A stretch of 64,000 bases of DNA from Bidens hawaiensis (taxonomy: Eukaryota; Streptophyta; Magnoliopsida; Asterales; Asteraceae). The stretch is taken from positions 558,001 to 622,000 of the forward strand of contig JAIQDT010000833.1 of assembly GCA_021521415.1 (NCBI GenBank). The letters are read 5' to 3'. The notes under the pieces were generated by a model. That model made no database searches. It saw only the letters and a list, made by a program, of their open reading frames with translations, and was not told the origin of the DNA. Shown in pieces: positions 20,660 through 35,568 of the stretch. The position numbers were made by a program, and so were the translations under genes. Within the stretch, counting starts at the first letter, position 1, and each line of letters opens with the position of its first letter.

Positions 20660-22062
20660 TCAATAAGAACAACAAAAATTGAAATTGGAGTATAACAGGA
20701 TAGTGAAAAACAATCAATTGCAGGCGAGAACTCTAGTTTATGATGATTCAGAATCTCCTTCACTTCCATCGGTCATACGGCGAAGTCAAGTTACTCCAGA
20801 AATGGAGGATGTGGAACAATCAGGTGATCACCAACAGGGTGGAAGTCGTGACAGAGGTCATCCAACCCAGCGGGTCTTATCCAGCAGGATTGTGTATGAT
20901 CAGAGTCATGCTTCTTAAAGGCATAAAAACTTCACACATCAAGAAGAGGGATACACAAGCGATGACAGGCGTGCATATGGTAAGGAAGGAATTAGTCGGA
21001 TGCGGACGTTAGTAAAGCACACTGAGTACTGCAGTGATGCTGAAGAAGATTTCACAAAACCTTACCGGTCGGCTGCGTTTGCCGAGAAATCAAAGTTCAT
21101 CCCACTAATAGCTACTGCTCCCTTCCTGATGAATGTAAAGATTCCAAGCAACCTTGGTAAATACAACAGGATGACTGATCCAAGTGATCACCTGTTAAAT
21201 TTTAACACGGTAGGAGGAGTCAGTGGTTGGACGCTACCTTACTGGTGTCACATGTTTGCCCTGACCCTGACTGGAGCAGCACACAAATGATTTGAGAAAC
21301 TCCTAGACGGATAAATTAAAAGTTGGGATGACTTAGTTACAAAATTCTCACTGCATTTCAGCCAACAGCGTAAGCATAGGCGTGATTGCTCGGAAATTCT
21401 AAACGTTGTCCGCCGCGACAATGAATCCATCGAAAATTTCATCACCCGTTTTAACAACGAAAGTTTGAATATTGTTGGAATTAGCTAGGACATAAGGGGC
21501 GCGTTTAGATAGAACGTGAGAAGCAATGATCTGATTCATTGCTTAACTGGACGAGGTGGAATGCCCAGGACATGGGATGCCATTATGTCGGTAGCTAAGG
21601 TATTTGCAGCTACTGAGAAGCTCTTGGGGCGGGAAACGCCGAAATAACCCGCTAAAACAGAGTTTAAGAACGCTCTCCCCAAAAAGGAAGAGAAGGGTTC
21701 GATATGGTCGAGGATCCAACCGCCTGAAGAGTCTTCTAAAAAGTTCGACGCCAGATCTCTAATCGGGCAGAATCAAAAAGACTGCACGCAAGGAAATCAA
21801 GACCAGAAGTGGACTCATTTGAGGAGAACTCCATCTGAGATCCTCACAACAGAGAACATTGAGTTTAAAAAACCACAACCGATGAATCGGTGGGCGCACT
21901 TGAATCCAAAAAACACTGCTTGTTTCATGAAGACATCGGACATAACACCGATGATTGTGTAAGTTTGAGGAGCGAGATATAGGCAGCAATCAAGTCAAGA
22001 AAACTCGAACATTTGTTAATAAACGTTCATCAAGGTGCGCGGAAACTGACAGCTCAGGTGGA
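20660..22062 (+). pseudogene. Decayed gag of a Ty3/gypsy element
   Basis: Readable gag-like segments are spread over several frames with stops between them: MTDPSDHLLNFNTVGGVSGW, then WCHMFALTLTGAAHK followed at once by a stop, and further on NESIENFITRFNNESL. The order and motifs match the intact gag at 14835-16295, so this is the same domain in an old element. It is cut off at 22067 by the large LTR element, and the sequence from 34653 is the probable continuation. Confidence 0.75.
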
Positions 22063-22530
22063 TAAAGTGTAACACCCCGGTTAAAGCGGAAACGCTTGAG
22101 TGTGACGTACATATTGCTCAAACACACGTGACACTATTAGGTGACCATAATAACATTATTTCATTTAAAAATCTTCATGTAACACAAGTTTATCAAATAA
22201 TTACAGGTTGTAACAAATAAATAATCAAAATGATAATTTGTTTCTTTGAATATCATATATGCATGCTATGTGTCTTCTAACTTTCATCCTCGTAGCTCTA
22301 CACCTGTAACATATGTATAAAATAAAGTCAGTTGTGAACATAGCTGGTGAGATTCCCACAGTTTGATATAATACGTAAAAATCATACAATTCCATGAAAC
22401 TTGTGACATGAGCACATAAGGGTTCTTTACACTCGATGCAATGGACCTGAATGTAAAGAACAAACGAATGTCCTTTCTAGTTGGGGCTACCAACGTACTT
22501 GGATAATGAGGTCCATTTTCCACTCGATAC

Positions 22531-25272
<2,742 letters not shown>

Positions 25273-26257
25273 TCATACTTATTGAGGCAACCACTGAGCA
25301 AGTAATCAAGTAAACACACAAGTCCATGTAATGAATTGTAGTTTTGTATATGACTCGATAAATCATTGAGTGATAGGATACATATGCTACCCTCAAAAGT
25401 AATAAATGAGGTTAAAAAAGGGGGTGTGAGAAAATCACCTTGAAATTGAAGATAAACATTGCAATGAAAACCGAAAGCATGATAACGAAACCAAAGCAAC
25501 CAAAACTGCGTTAAGGAATCTGAAACGATTGAACTTCTCGAGCTCTAAATAAAACAAATATGAATATTTAAAGACTAACTAACGAGATTATTAAAGTTAA
25601 AGAGGATAATTTAGTTTAAAGGGATTTAAATTATTTTAATATATTCTAAAGGGTTTTAAGGCATTTTGATGTAATATTGTTTTAACAGAATTTTAACGAA
25701 CTATAGTTTATCAAATTAAGAGATAACGAATTTAAGTTAACAAAACGAGATTAATGAATTATTATGAATTAACAACCGGTTTATGGTTAACGAAATAAAA
25801 GTTATCGAATTAAAACATGTGATTTAAAGCGTAACGACTAAAATTATCTACTTAACGTTTAGTGCATTAAAGCTAATAAATTAAAGTAACGAAAACATAA
25901 ATTAGTTTTAAAACGGTATAACGAAATGTATTATTATGAAACTAACTTAACGGTTTTAACGATTAAGAAAGTTGGTTTTTAGATGGGAAGGGTGAAATAT
26001 AATTTTTATTTAATTTAAAATGATCTTTATGATTTTATTAGGATTTAAAAAAAAGATTTAAAATATTCAAATAATAATAAATTATATTAAAAGGTTATCA
26101 AAAATAAATAAATAAAGGGTTGACCCGGGTCTGAGTGTTATCATTCGATAGAGTTAACCAGTTGGACTAGATGATATATTCATTTAAAGTATGGTTTTTA
26201 TTAAATATATTAACTTATTCAAAACATTATAAATACATATTAATAACAAAAAACGCA

Positions 26258-26325
26258 GACCCTGGGTTTCGAACCGGGTATGGCCGTCTATACGTGTGAG
26301 CATTAACCACTGGACCAAGATAACA
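26258..26325 (-). other. tRNA-like module within LTR
   Basis: On the minus strand, TGGTCCAGTGGTTAATGCT is followed about 40 bases later by GGTTCGAAACC, which is close to pol III box B. It lies inside an LTR and lacks a full cloverleaf, so it is not called a tRNA gene. The right LTR has the same module near 33066-33125, split by a MITE. Confidence 0.5.
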
Positions 26326-27342
26326 TTGAGTTGATATTATGAAAACGATTAATTATAAAGAAACATCCCAGTTCATCTTCAAGGTTAAAACCCTAGGTTT
26401 TTGATTCTCTGATATGGTTCAATGTTCTATTAAATTATGTTAGGGGTTTGATTAATCTGTTAATCGTGAATTATAAGCATATATGTATTACCTCTAATGA
26501 CGTCGGAATGAAGGAGAATGAACCTGGCCGGAAAAACGATCGGAAACCTCATGGTTATTTCTACTGAGTGTATTAAGATGTTAATTGGTGTTTGGTGTGA
26601 GTTTATGCTTAAGGGGTTAACCTATTTATACTATCAATTGGGTCAAATACGAGTTAATTCCAGTGCTCTGATCGCGGCTAGTAATCCGGCGATGATTACG
26701 GGTTTTATGGTGATTAGTGGTCGTTATAACATAATTAATATATTAGTTAGTGTATAATTTGGACGTTTATGGTCGTTGATATAATCAAGATGGTCAACTA
26801 ACGGGTTTTACGGCCAAAATGGACTCTCCGGCGCCGGATTCCGACTACCGGAATCTCATCAGGAAAACGAGGGGGAATAGGGGGGTGTGTTGGGTTAATT
26901 TTGTATAATTATTATAAGTTTGGGTAAATTACAACGCTGATCCCTCAACTTTCAAGTTTCTTTAAAACAAAAAGAATAATAATGCATTTTCATTTTAAAC
27001 CTTGAACTTTAATGATATTAGAATTTATGTTGAATATTCATGATTTTGGATAGTTACGCATTAACCCGTAAGCCTCGATTAACGATAAGACTCGGGTTTT
27101 TATAAACAAATCGAATATAGTAATAAATGAACAACATTGAACATTAAACGTCGACAATAATTTATTATTAGTTAATGATGAACAAAATTCATTGAACTAT
27201 AAACGAGTCGGGAAAACATTGACGAACGTCTATCAAATCTTGGGAATTTAATAATACCTTTATATATATATATACTTGAAACAAAAATCCGAAAATTCGA
27301 AACGGGTCGGGTTTTCGGGTTTGAAAAGTAACAAATGTTACA

Positions 27343-30300
27343 ACATTCACAACTTTTAGAAATTTCGTCCCAAAATTAAAATGAAAATAAAATTTTAAAA
27401 GAAAACGACTCATAGGAGGAGTTGTTTGAAAGTTTTAACGATTTTTTTTATATACATCTTTAAATAAAAAACAATAACGTCAATCTTTGGATGACCCGAA
27501 AGACGCCACAAATGGGAATATGGCAAGGACACTTATGTATAGGATGTACCAGCGGCGTATCCACCATGCCCATATCATATTTCATTTGTCCCGTCTTTCA
27601 AAATCATTCCAGGTTTCGAGTTATTGCACACAACGTACTTATTATGTCTTCCATGCGAGGACTTGGATAATTACGTGTCGACCCATAATTACCGTTATCG
27701 TCAGATGGTCCACATAATCCGTCCTATTGTGCGGGTTTAAAAATATAATAAGTCCTCATGCGAAAACTTTAGAATTCAACAACAGTGAAATATATAGATC
27801 AAAATTCAATAACATATAGAAATCAATCCTTAAGGTCAATGAGAGTATGAAATCAATAAAGTTTTAAAGATACAAACATGCTTACCAAAGAAAATGCGCA
27901 AAACTCTTGAGTAGTATGAAATAATTAGAATAATGGATGACATCAATTGAAATCATGATCATGAGATAATAAAGTTGAGAATAACATGTTAAGTAAACGT
28001 AGCATTGATCTACAAAATGTAAACACGTAAGTCGATAAGCATTGGGTCCGAGAATAAGATAGCTAAACGAAACTTAAATAACATAATCGAGTAAGTTCTT
28101 TGGAGTCAATAATGACTTGTTAAATATATGAAAATTTTCAATGACGAAAATATCACATAAATAAGGACTACATTTGAGACTAATAAATAATTGCAACTTC
28201 GAGATTAAAGTAAAACGTTCACCTTAAATTGGTAAAACATTGAGAACAAAATAATCGAAACTTTAAGATCGAATTAAAATATTGATCTCAAAATGGTAAA
28301 ACATTGGGATTATGAGTAACGAAATGATCCGAACAAAACGTTGAATGGAAATAGAACAATATGACCAAACACTTCGTGTAATAAACTCAACATGTGTATA
28401 ACCATGCTCATAGTCTCCAACTTCCACTAAACGATTATGTTTATGGGAAATCGGTTATAGACCACGAGATTGGAATAACAAGGTAAACCGCTTCAGAATG
28501 TACCTATGAATGGGAATAGTTCACTGATTAACAAATAATCACGCTCGATATTAACTTCGTAGACAACCTTTTGAAAAGAACTTGATACGTAGAACTTCAT
28601 GAACATGCCAAAACAGAAAAATATAACATGTGAAAGAAAGGAAAACAAAAAGGTAACTTGCGATGCCCGTCTTCTCGAAATGGGTTTTGCGGTATGAAGG
28701 TTATTATGGTGCGGTGGTATGGTTTACTAATCCGAAACTTGCCGGTGTTGACAAATAAGTGAAAAGAAATGATTGATGACATTGTTTGTGAAAATCGTTT
28801 GAAGGGACACGATGTTTAAAACTCAAAGGAAATTTATGATAACAATTTCGCATATATACTTAACTAGTTTAGAAAACTTTGGAAAACTTTCGATGTAAGG
28901 ATTTTCCGGGTGGGTGACGTTTTAAGGAAATGGAAGTCGTTAGATAAAGTAACTCGTTGATGGTAATATAATAGTCTCACGGCTTAGGAATTGTTTAAAG
29001 CGACATATTTTATTTTACTTTAATAGTTTTATTGTAGTAGTAGTAGTAGTAGTAGTAATAATATTAATATTAATAATAGTAATGGTATTAATAATATTAA
29101 GGGTAATAGTAATAATAACAGTAATAAGGTATTGATAGTAGTAGTAATAATAATAATGTTGATAAAAATGAACAATTTGAATTTTCATAAAAATTCTTCT
29201 TGATGCAAAAACTACTTAAATATATTTCGTATACAGAATATATACTTATTAATGGTTTATTAAAAATAATAAAGATTTGAAATTTCATTAAAGAGAATGT
29301 TTGTAAAAGAACTAAATGTGGAAAAAGAGTGTAAGAAATAAAAATAGGTTTGGAAAGGCGAAGTATTTAAGTCGAAAATCAAATAAATCTTTGAGAAGTC
29401 AAGGAACGCGGGGTAAGGTTTTGTATGGCGGAAACAAGTTAGGCCTTATAACGGGTGTGCTCAAGTTACTGCAATAGTAGCGAGTTTGAAGTTCAAGCAT
29501 GAGGTAAGGCAGAAGGTGGGGGATAAATGGTTGGGTACAGGTCGTGGAAATAAAGGTAGGTATAGTTATGAGACAAAAGTTGACGAGTTAGCCGATTTTA
29601 ACACCATTTGGAAAATTTCTACATCACGGTAGCGTAGTGGGGGAATCATCCGTGTTATATAAAGAATGGGTTCTCGTGTAAATATCTTGGTTGGGTTGGG
29701 TTTGAGTATCCAAGAGTTACGTTGGGTTTGGATTTACTTAGGTATAGTTTTGAGGTTTGAATGTATTGTTGTGGTTGGTAATGAATCTTGGTTTGTCATG
29801 GTCGGGATTGCGATGGTCAATTGCTTGATGGTTTGAGTTGAGTTTCGAGGGCAGCGTCGAGTAGGACGAGAAGACATGAAGTGTGAACAATTCGCGTGGA
29901 ATTGGACGTAAATATGAAATTCATATCAAAATCAAAAGAAATATTACATAAAAGATTCCTAAAATCGAAATCAATCTTAATAAATCATAAAAAAATGAAA
30001 TCGCATGAAGCAAAGTTTGAAATCAAAATTGAAATGCTCATGAGTTTTCGCATTTCAATAATAATCTAATTAATCTTGGAATAAACATATCAAATTTTGA
30101 AATAAAAACATGGAATTAGTACCAACTTAATATAAGTATGAAATTGAATTGAAAATCGAGTGTTTATGTACCACCCTAACTTTTCGAATTTCCAATTAAA
30201 TAAATGAATTACATAAAGAAAATAAATTGAAAATCGACAATTCATGCATCGCCATGATTTTTCGAATTCTCAATTTAAAACACACGAGAAAACGATTATT

Positions 30301-31444
30301 GAAAAATCGACTATTCATGTATCACCATGACTTTTCGAATTCTCAATTTAAAACACACAAGAAAATGAGTATTGAATATACACAAATAAATAAAGCGAAT
30401 TGAAACTCAACTATTCATGTATCACAATGACCTTTCGAATTTTTCAAATTATAATAATAATTGAATTTATAAATTAAGAAAACGGGTTGAAATTCAACAA
30501 TTTATGTACTAGCATGACTTTTAGGAATATAAACACAGAAAACGAATTAAAACTCGAGTATTCACATATCCCAATGATTTGTCAAAACCACAATATAAAC
30601 GATTGAGTATTTGGAATCACACGTTGTATGAATCATCATAATTTGTATGTTCCGAAAAAAATAAAAATGTGTAATCAAATCGAACCGAAAGTTGGGTATT
30701 CGTGTATCACCACGACTTGACAGACTTTCAGTTAAAACGTATAAATCAAAATGCATAATCAAATCAAACCAAAAGCTGGTTATTCGTGTATCACCACGAC
30801 TTGTCAGACTTTTAGTTAAAACACATTGTAAAACATTAAGGGTCGGAGTCACACGTCGCATGAACCACCATGACTGGTGTGACATCCTAAGGAGTGCAAC
30901 CATATCCATATCACAAGAGGACATGGTCACGGTTGAAAACATAAAGTTGTCATTTTTATGGCGTTTGGTGTGGTAAGTTTTGGCCTAATAAGTTTCATGC
31001 CCTTCCCGAACTCTCCAGGTAAGCAACCAGGTCTGACATCTAATTGGATATATGCGCATTGCTTATCCTTAGGTTTCAATAACCTTGGTGTCAAGAGTTC
31101 GGAAAACAAGCACGTCCCCCTTCCAGTTACTACATACCCGCCACGTAGAACCATCTTTATGAGGAAGAAATGTCGGAAAACCGATTTTGAAAATTACTTG
31201 AATGTGCGATTGAGAAAACTTGTTTTAGGCCTAAGCCTTAGACTTGTGTGTGTGTGTACTTGTGTTCATGAGGCGTTAATAAAATCAACAGTACAATAAT
31301 CCAATAATAGTAAGTGCGTTTAAACAATCAAGTAAAGGCTCACATAATTCTATCATGCAACCTAGACATTTAACAAATAAGCTATAGCTACCAAGAACAC
31401 TACGTCTAATGTCCTATCTTATAGCCACGACTCTGATACCAATC
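27343..31444 (-). other. Non-coding interior of the large LTR element
   Basis: No conserved domain is visible in either direction. Positions 29030-29165 hold TAG/TAA trinucleotide runs. From about 30140 an imperfect tandem repeat begins. Positions 31300-31444 read like the leader after a primer-binding site on the minus strand. Confidence 0.6.
30140..30850. repeat. Degenerate tandem repeat, about 70-105 bp units
   Basis: Eight units share ATTCATGTATCACCATGAC with TTTTCGAATTCTCAATTT-like stretches; the last two read ATTCGTGTATCACCACGACT. The short open frames on both strands here arise from the repeat. Confidence 0.8.
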
Positions 31445-32728
31445 TGTAACACCCCGGCTAAGGCGGAAACGCCTTAGTGTGATGTACAGATTGCTCAACC
31501 ACACGTGACACTATTAGGTGACCATAATAACATTATTTCATTTAAAAATCTTCATGTAACACAAGTTTATCAAATAATTACAAGTTATAACAAATAAATA
31601 ATCAAAATGATAATTTGTTTCTTTGAATATCATATATGCATGCTATGTGTCTTCTAACTTTCATCCTCGTAGCTCTACACCTGTAACATATGTATAAAAT
31701 AAAGTCAGCTGTGAACATAGCTAGTGAGATTCCCACAGTTTGATATAATACGTAAAAATCATACAATTCCATGAAACTTGTGAAATGACCACATAAGGGT
31801 TCTTTACACTCGATGCAATGGACCTGACGAATGTCCTTTCCAGTTGGGGCTACCAACGTACTTGGATAATGAGGTCCCTTTTTCACTCGATACAAATGGA
31901 CCTGAGTGCAAAGGGGGGCGTATGATCATACTTATTGAGCCAACCATTGAGCAAGTAATCAAGTAAACACACAAGTCCATGTAATGAATTTTAGTTTTGT
32001 AAATGACTCGATAAATCATTGAGTGATAGGATACATATGCTACCCCCACAAGTAATAAAAGCGTTGAAAAAGGGGGTGTGAGAAACTCACATTGAAATTG
32101 AAGATAAACATTGCAATGAAAACCGAAAGCATGATAACGAAACCAAAGCAACCAAAACTGCGTTAAGGAATCCAGAACGATTGAACTTCTCGAGCTCTAA
32201 ATAAAACAATTATGATATTTAAAGACTAACTAACGAGATTATTAAAGTTAAAGAGGATAATTTAGTTTAAAGGGATTTAAATTATTTTAATATATTATAT
32301 AGTGTTTTAAGGCATTTTGATGTAATATTGTTTTAACAGAATTTTAACGAACTATAGTTTAACAAATTAAGAGATAACGAATTTAAGTTAACAAAAAGAG
32401 ATTAATGAATTATTATGAATTAACAACCGGTTTATGGTTAGCGAAATATAAGTTATCGAATTAAAACATGTGATTTAAAGCGTAACGACTAAAATTATCT
32501 ACTTAACGTTTAGCGCATTAAAGCTAATAAATTAAAGTAAAGAAAACATAAATTAGTTTTAAAACGGTATAACGAAATGTATTATTATGAAACTAACTTA
32601 ACGGTTTTAACGATTAAGAAAGTTGGTTTTTAGATAGGAAGGGTGAAATATAATTTATATAATTTTTATTTAATTTAAAATGATCTTTATGATTTTATTA
32701 GGATTTAAAAAAAAGATTTAAAAGATTC

Positions 32729-32864
32729 ATCATCATCATCATCATCGTACTCAGTATATCCCACCAATAGCAATGCTATGGTAGGGTCTGAGGAGGGTAA
32801 GAAGTAGACAGCCTTACCTCTATCCCATAGGGATAGAGAGGCTGCTTCCGGGTTTCGAATAATT
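32729..32864 (-). mobile_element. Short retroposon: 3' end of an RTE-type LINE or derived SINE
   Basis: 136 bp with a perfect 13-bp target duplication ATTTAAAAGATTC (32716-32728, 32865-32877). The other LTR has the single-copy empty site near 26055. On the minus strand it ends in a (GAT)n tail, the usual 3' tail of plant RTE-type LINE ends. The same core (GGATAGAG..TTGCTTCC and CCCACAAATAGCAAAG) recurs at 42790-42930. Confidence 0.85.
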
Positions 32865-33125
32865 ATTTAAAAGATTCAAATAATAATAAATTATATTAAA
32901 AGGTTATCAAAAATAAATAAGTAAAGGGTTGACCCGGGTTTCGAACCCAGGTCTGAATTTTATCATTCAATAGAGTTAACCAGTTGGACTAGATGATATA
33001 TTCATTTAAAGTATCGTTTTTATTAAATATATTAACTTATTCAAAACATTATAAATACATATTAATAACAAAAAACGTGGACCCTGGGTTTCGAACCGGG
33101 TATGGCCGTCTATACGTGTGAGCAT

Positions 33126-33570
33126 TAGAGATGGTCAAAAAAACCGGTCCGGGAACCGGTTTGCCGGTTTAAACAGGAAACCGGTTTTTACGAAAACCGG
33201 TTTTTTAAAAACCGGTTTGACCGGTTTACAAACCGCCGGTTCGTATTTCAGTTACAAGTTTTAGAGCCAAAACCGGTTAACAAACCGGTTAATGGAAAAA
33301 CCGGTTTTTTTTAAAACCGGTTATTATGAAAAAAACCGGTTATTAACCGGTTATTTAAAAAAAAAAAACCGGTTAACCGGTTATTAACCGGTTCTAACCG
33401 GTTTCTAAACCGGTCCTAACCGGTTAGACCGGTTAGGGTTTTGACATACAAAAACCGGTTATTAACCGGTCCGGTTATTAACCGAACCGGTTTTTTTTCG
33501 GGCCAAAAAAAACCGGTCCGGTTAATAACCGAACCGGTTTTTTTAAAAAAAACCGATTTGTGCACCTCTA
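33126..33570. mobile_element. hAT-type MITE filled with CCGGTT palindromes
   Basis: 445 bp with TAGAGATGG / CACCTCTA inverted ends and a perfect 8-bp target duplication GTGAGCAT (33118-33125, 33571-33578). The other LTR preserves the empty site TGTGAGCATTAACCACTGG near 26296. The body is a dense array of AACCGGTT motifs, like the element at 918-1308. Confidence 0.92.
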
Positions 33571-34529
33571 GTGAGCATTAACCACTGGACCAAGATAACA
33601 TTCAGTAGATAACATTCAAGAAAACGATTAATTATAAAGAAACATCCCAGTTCATCGTCAAGGTTAAAAACCTAGGTTTTTGATTCTCTGATATGGTTCC
33701 ATGTTCTATTAAGTTAGGGTTTGATTAATCTGTTGATCGTGAATTATAAGCATATATGTATTACCTCTAATGACGCCGGAATGAAGGAGAATGAACCTGG
33801 CCGGAAAAACGATCGGAAACTTCATGGTTATTTCTACTAAGTGTATTTAGATGTTAATTGGTGTTTGGTGTGAGTTTAGGCTTACGGGGTTAACCTATTT
33901 ATACTATCAATTGGGTCAAATACGAGTTAATTCCAGTGCTTTGATCGCGGCTAGTAATCCGGCGATGATTACGGGTTTTATGGTGATTAGTGGTCGTTAT
34001 AACATAATTAATATATTAGTTAGTGTATAATTTGGACGTTTATGGTCGTTGATATAATCAAGATGGTCAACTAACGGGTTTTACGGCCAAAATGGACTCT
34101 CCGGCGCCGGATTCCGACTACCGGAATCTCATCAGGAAAACGAGGGGAACAGGGGGTGGGTTGGGTTAATTTTGTATAATTATTATAAGTTTGGGTAAAT
34201 TACAACGCCGGTCCCTCAAATTTCAAGTTTCTTTAAAACAAAAAGAATAATAATGTATTTTCATTTTAAACCTTGAACTTTAATGATATTAGAATTTATG
34301 TTGAATATTCATGATTTTGGATAGTTACGCATTAACCCGTAAGGCTCGATTAACGATAAGACTCGGGTTTTTATAAACAAATCAAATATAGTAATAAATG
34401 AACAACGTTGAACATTAAACGTCGACAATACTTTATTATTAGTAAATGATGAACAAAAATACATTGAACTATAAACGAGTCGGGAAAACAATGCCGAACG
34501 TCAAACAAATCTTGGGAATTTAATAATAC

Positions 34530-34585
<56 letters not shown>

Positions 34586-34652
34586 TTGAAACAAAAATCC
34601 GAAAATTCAAAACGGGTCGGGTTTTCGGGTTTGAAAAGTAACGAATGTTACA

Positions 34653-35375
34653 TTAAGGTCCGCCCAGAAAGCAAATCCAGGATTTGAACATCCACATGAT
34701 TCAAGACAGACCACAGCGTTGAAACAAGATACCATAAATCGAAGAAGGCGATTGGAAAAGCGAGCCGGAAATCTTCCCAAGGTAACACCCAACTCTCATT
34801 GTCTCCAACATATGCAACTTCATACCCCTCACCTTTGAACTTAAAAACAACGAATATACATCATGGGTAAAGTTGTTTACAATTCATTGCACCGTCTTCT
34901 AGGTCTTAGAACACATCGTTAAACCTAAAACCACAACCACCGCTTCTATTGATAAAGGCATGCACTAGAGGTCGGCTTCATAGGAACAATTAGATTCGGT
35001 TGTTAAATAGTGGCTCTATAGAATAGCATATCAGATAGACCTCAACAGAAAACTGAACAAATCTTTTGTGTTTAACACTTTTAAACAGTGGCTCTATAGA
35101 GTTTTGTGTTTAAACAGTGGCTCTATAGAACACATCGTTAAAGTGTTTTTTTTTTACAAAAACAATCCATTTGTGTTTAACACTTTTATGAAATCATTTA
35201 TCAGATGGACCTCAGTAGAAAACTAAAGAGCAATGACAACAAGTTCTGAGTTTAGTCGTTCCTCATATAAATCCTAATCTTTTTAGTTAAACAGTTTTCA
35301 GGTACGCAAATTGATGGATAAGCTATTGAGTTTCTTGAAATCGAAGACAACTGTATATTCTGGGGTTAGCCTTTA
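34653..35375 (+). other. Probable continuation of decayed gypsy, then 3' flank of VAP copy
   Basis: Positions 34653-34900 look like more decayed element sequence after the large insertion. Positions 35270-35370 resemble the 3' flank of the VAP relic at 50545-50660 (shared AATCTTTTTAGTTAAACA and GATCGAAGAC-like strings), so it belongs to the duplicated VAP unit. No intact gene is seen. Confidence 0.5.
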
Positions 35376-35516
35376 TAAGAGCATCTACAACAACAAACCC
35401 ATACAAACCGTCAAATCATCGCCACTTTAAATTCCAATTTTTTTTAAAAACCCAACTTTTTTCCACGACAACAAACACCCACAAAACCCATTAAAAATAT
35501 TTAAACTATATATATC

Positions 35517-35518
<2 letters not shown>

Positions 35519-35568
<50 letters not shown>
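35519..35568. repeat. (CA)n(TA)n microsatellite
   Basis: A dinucleotide run inside the Tourist-like MITE, directly next to the Helitron insertion site. Confidence 0.95.

Larger units (their letters stand above)
31445..34652 (-). repeat. 5' LTR of the large LTR element
   Basis: 3208 bp, including a 136-bp retroposon piece (32729-32864) and a 445-bp hAT MITE (33126-33570), both absent at the corresponding points of the other LTR. A long (TA)n run lies at 34537-34585. Confidence 0.85.

Noticed and set aside
30692..30976. Open frames on both strands
   Set aside because: They arise from the tandem repeat at 30140-30850 and contain no conserved motif.
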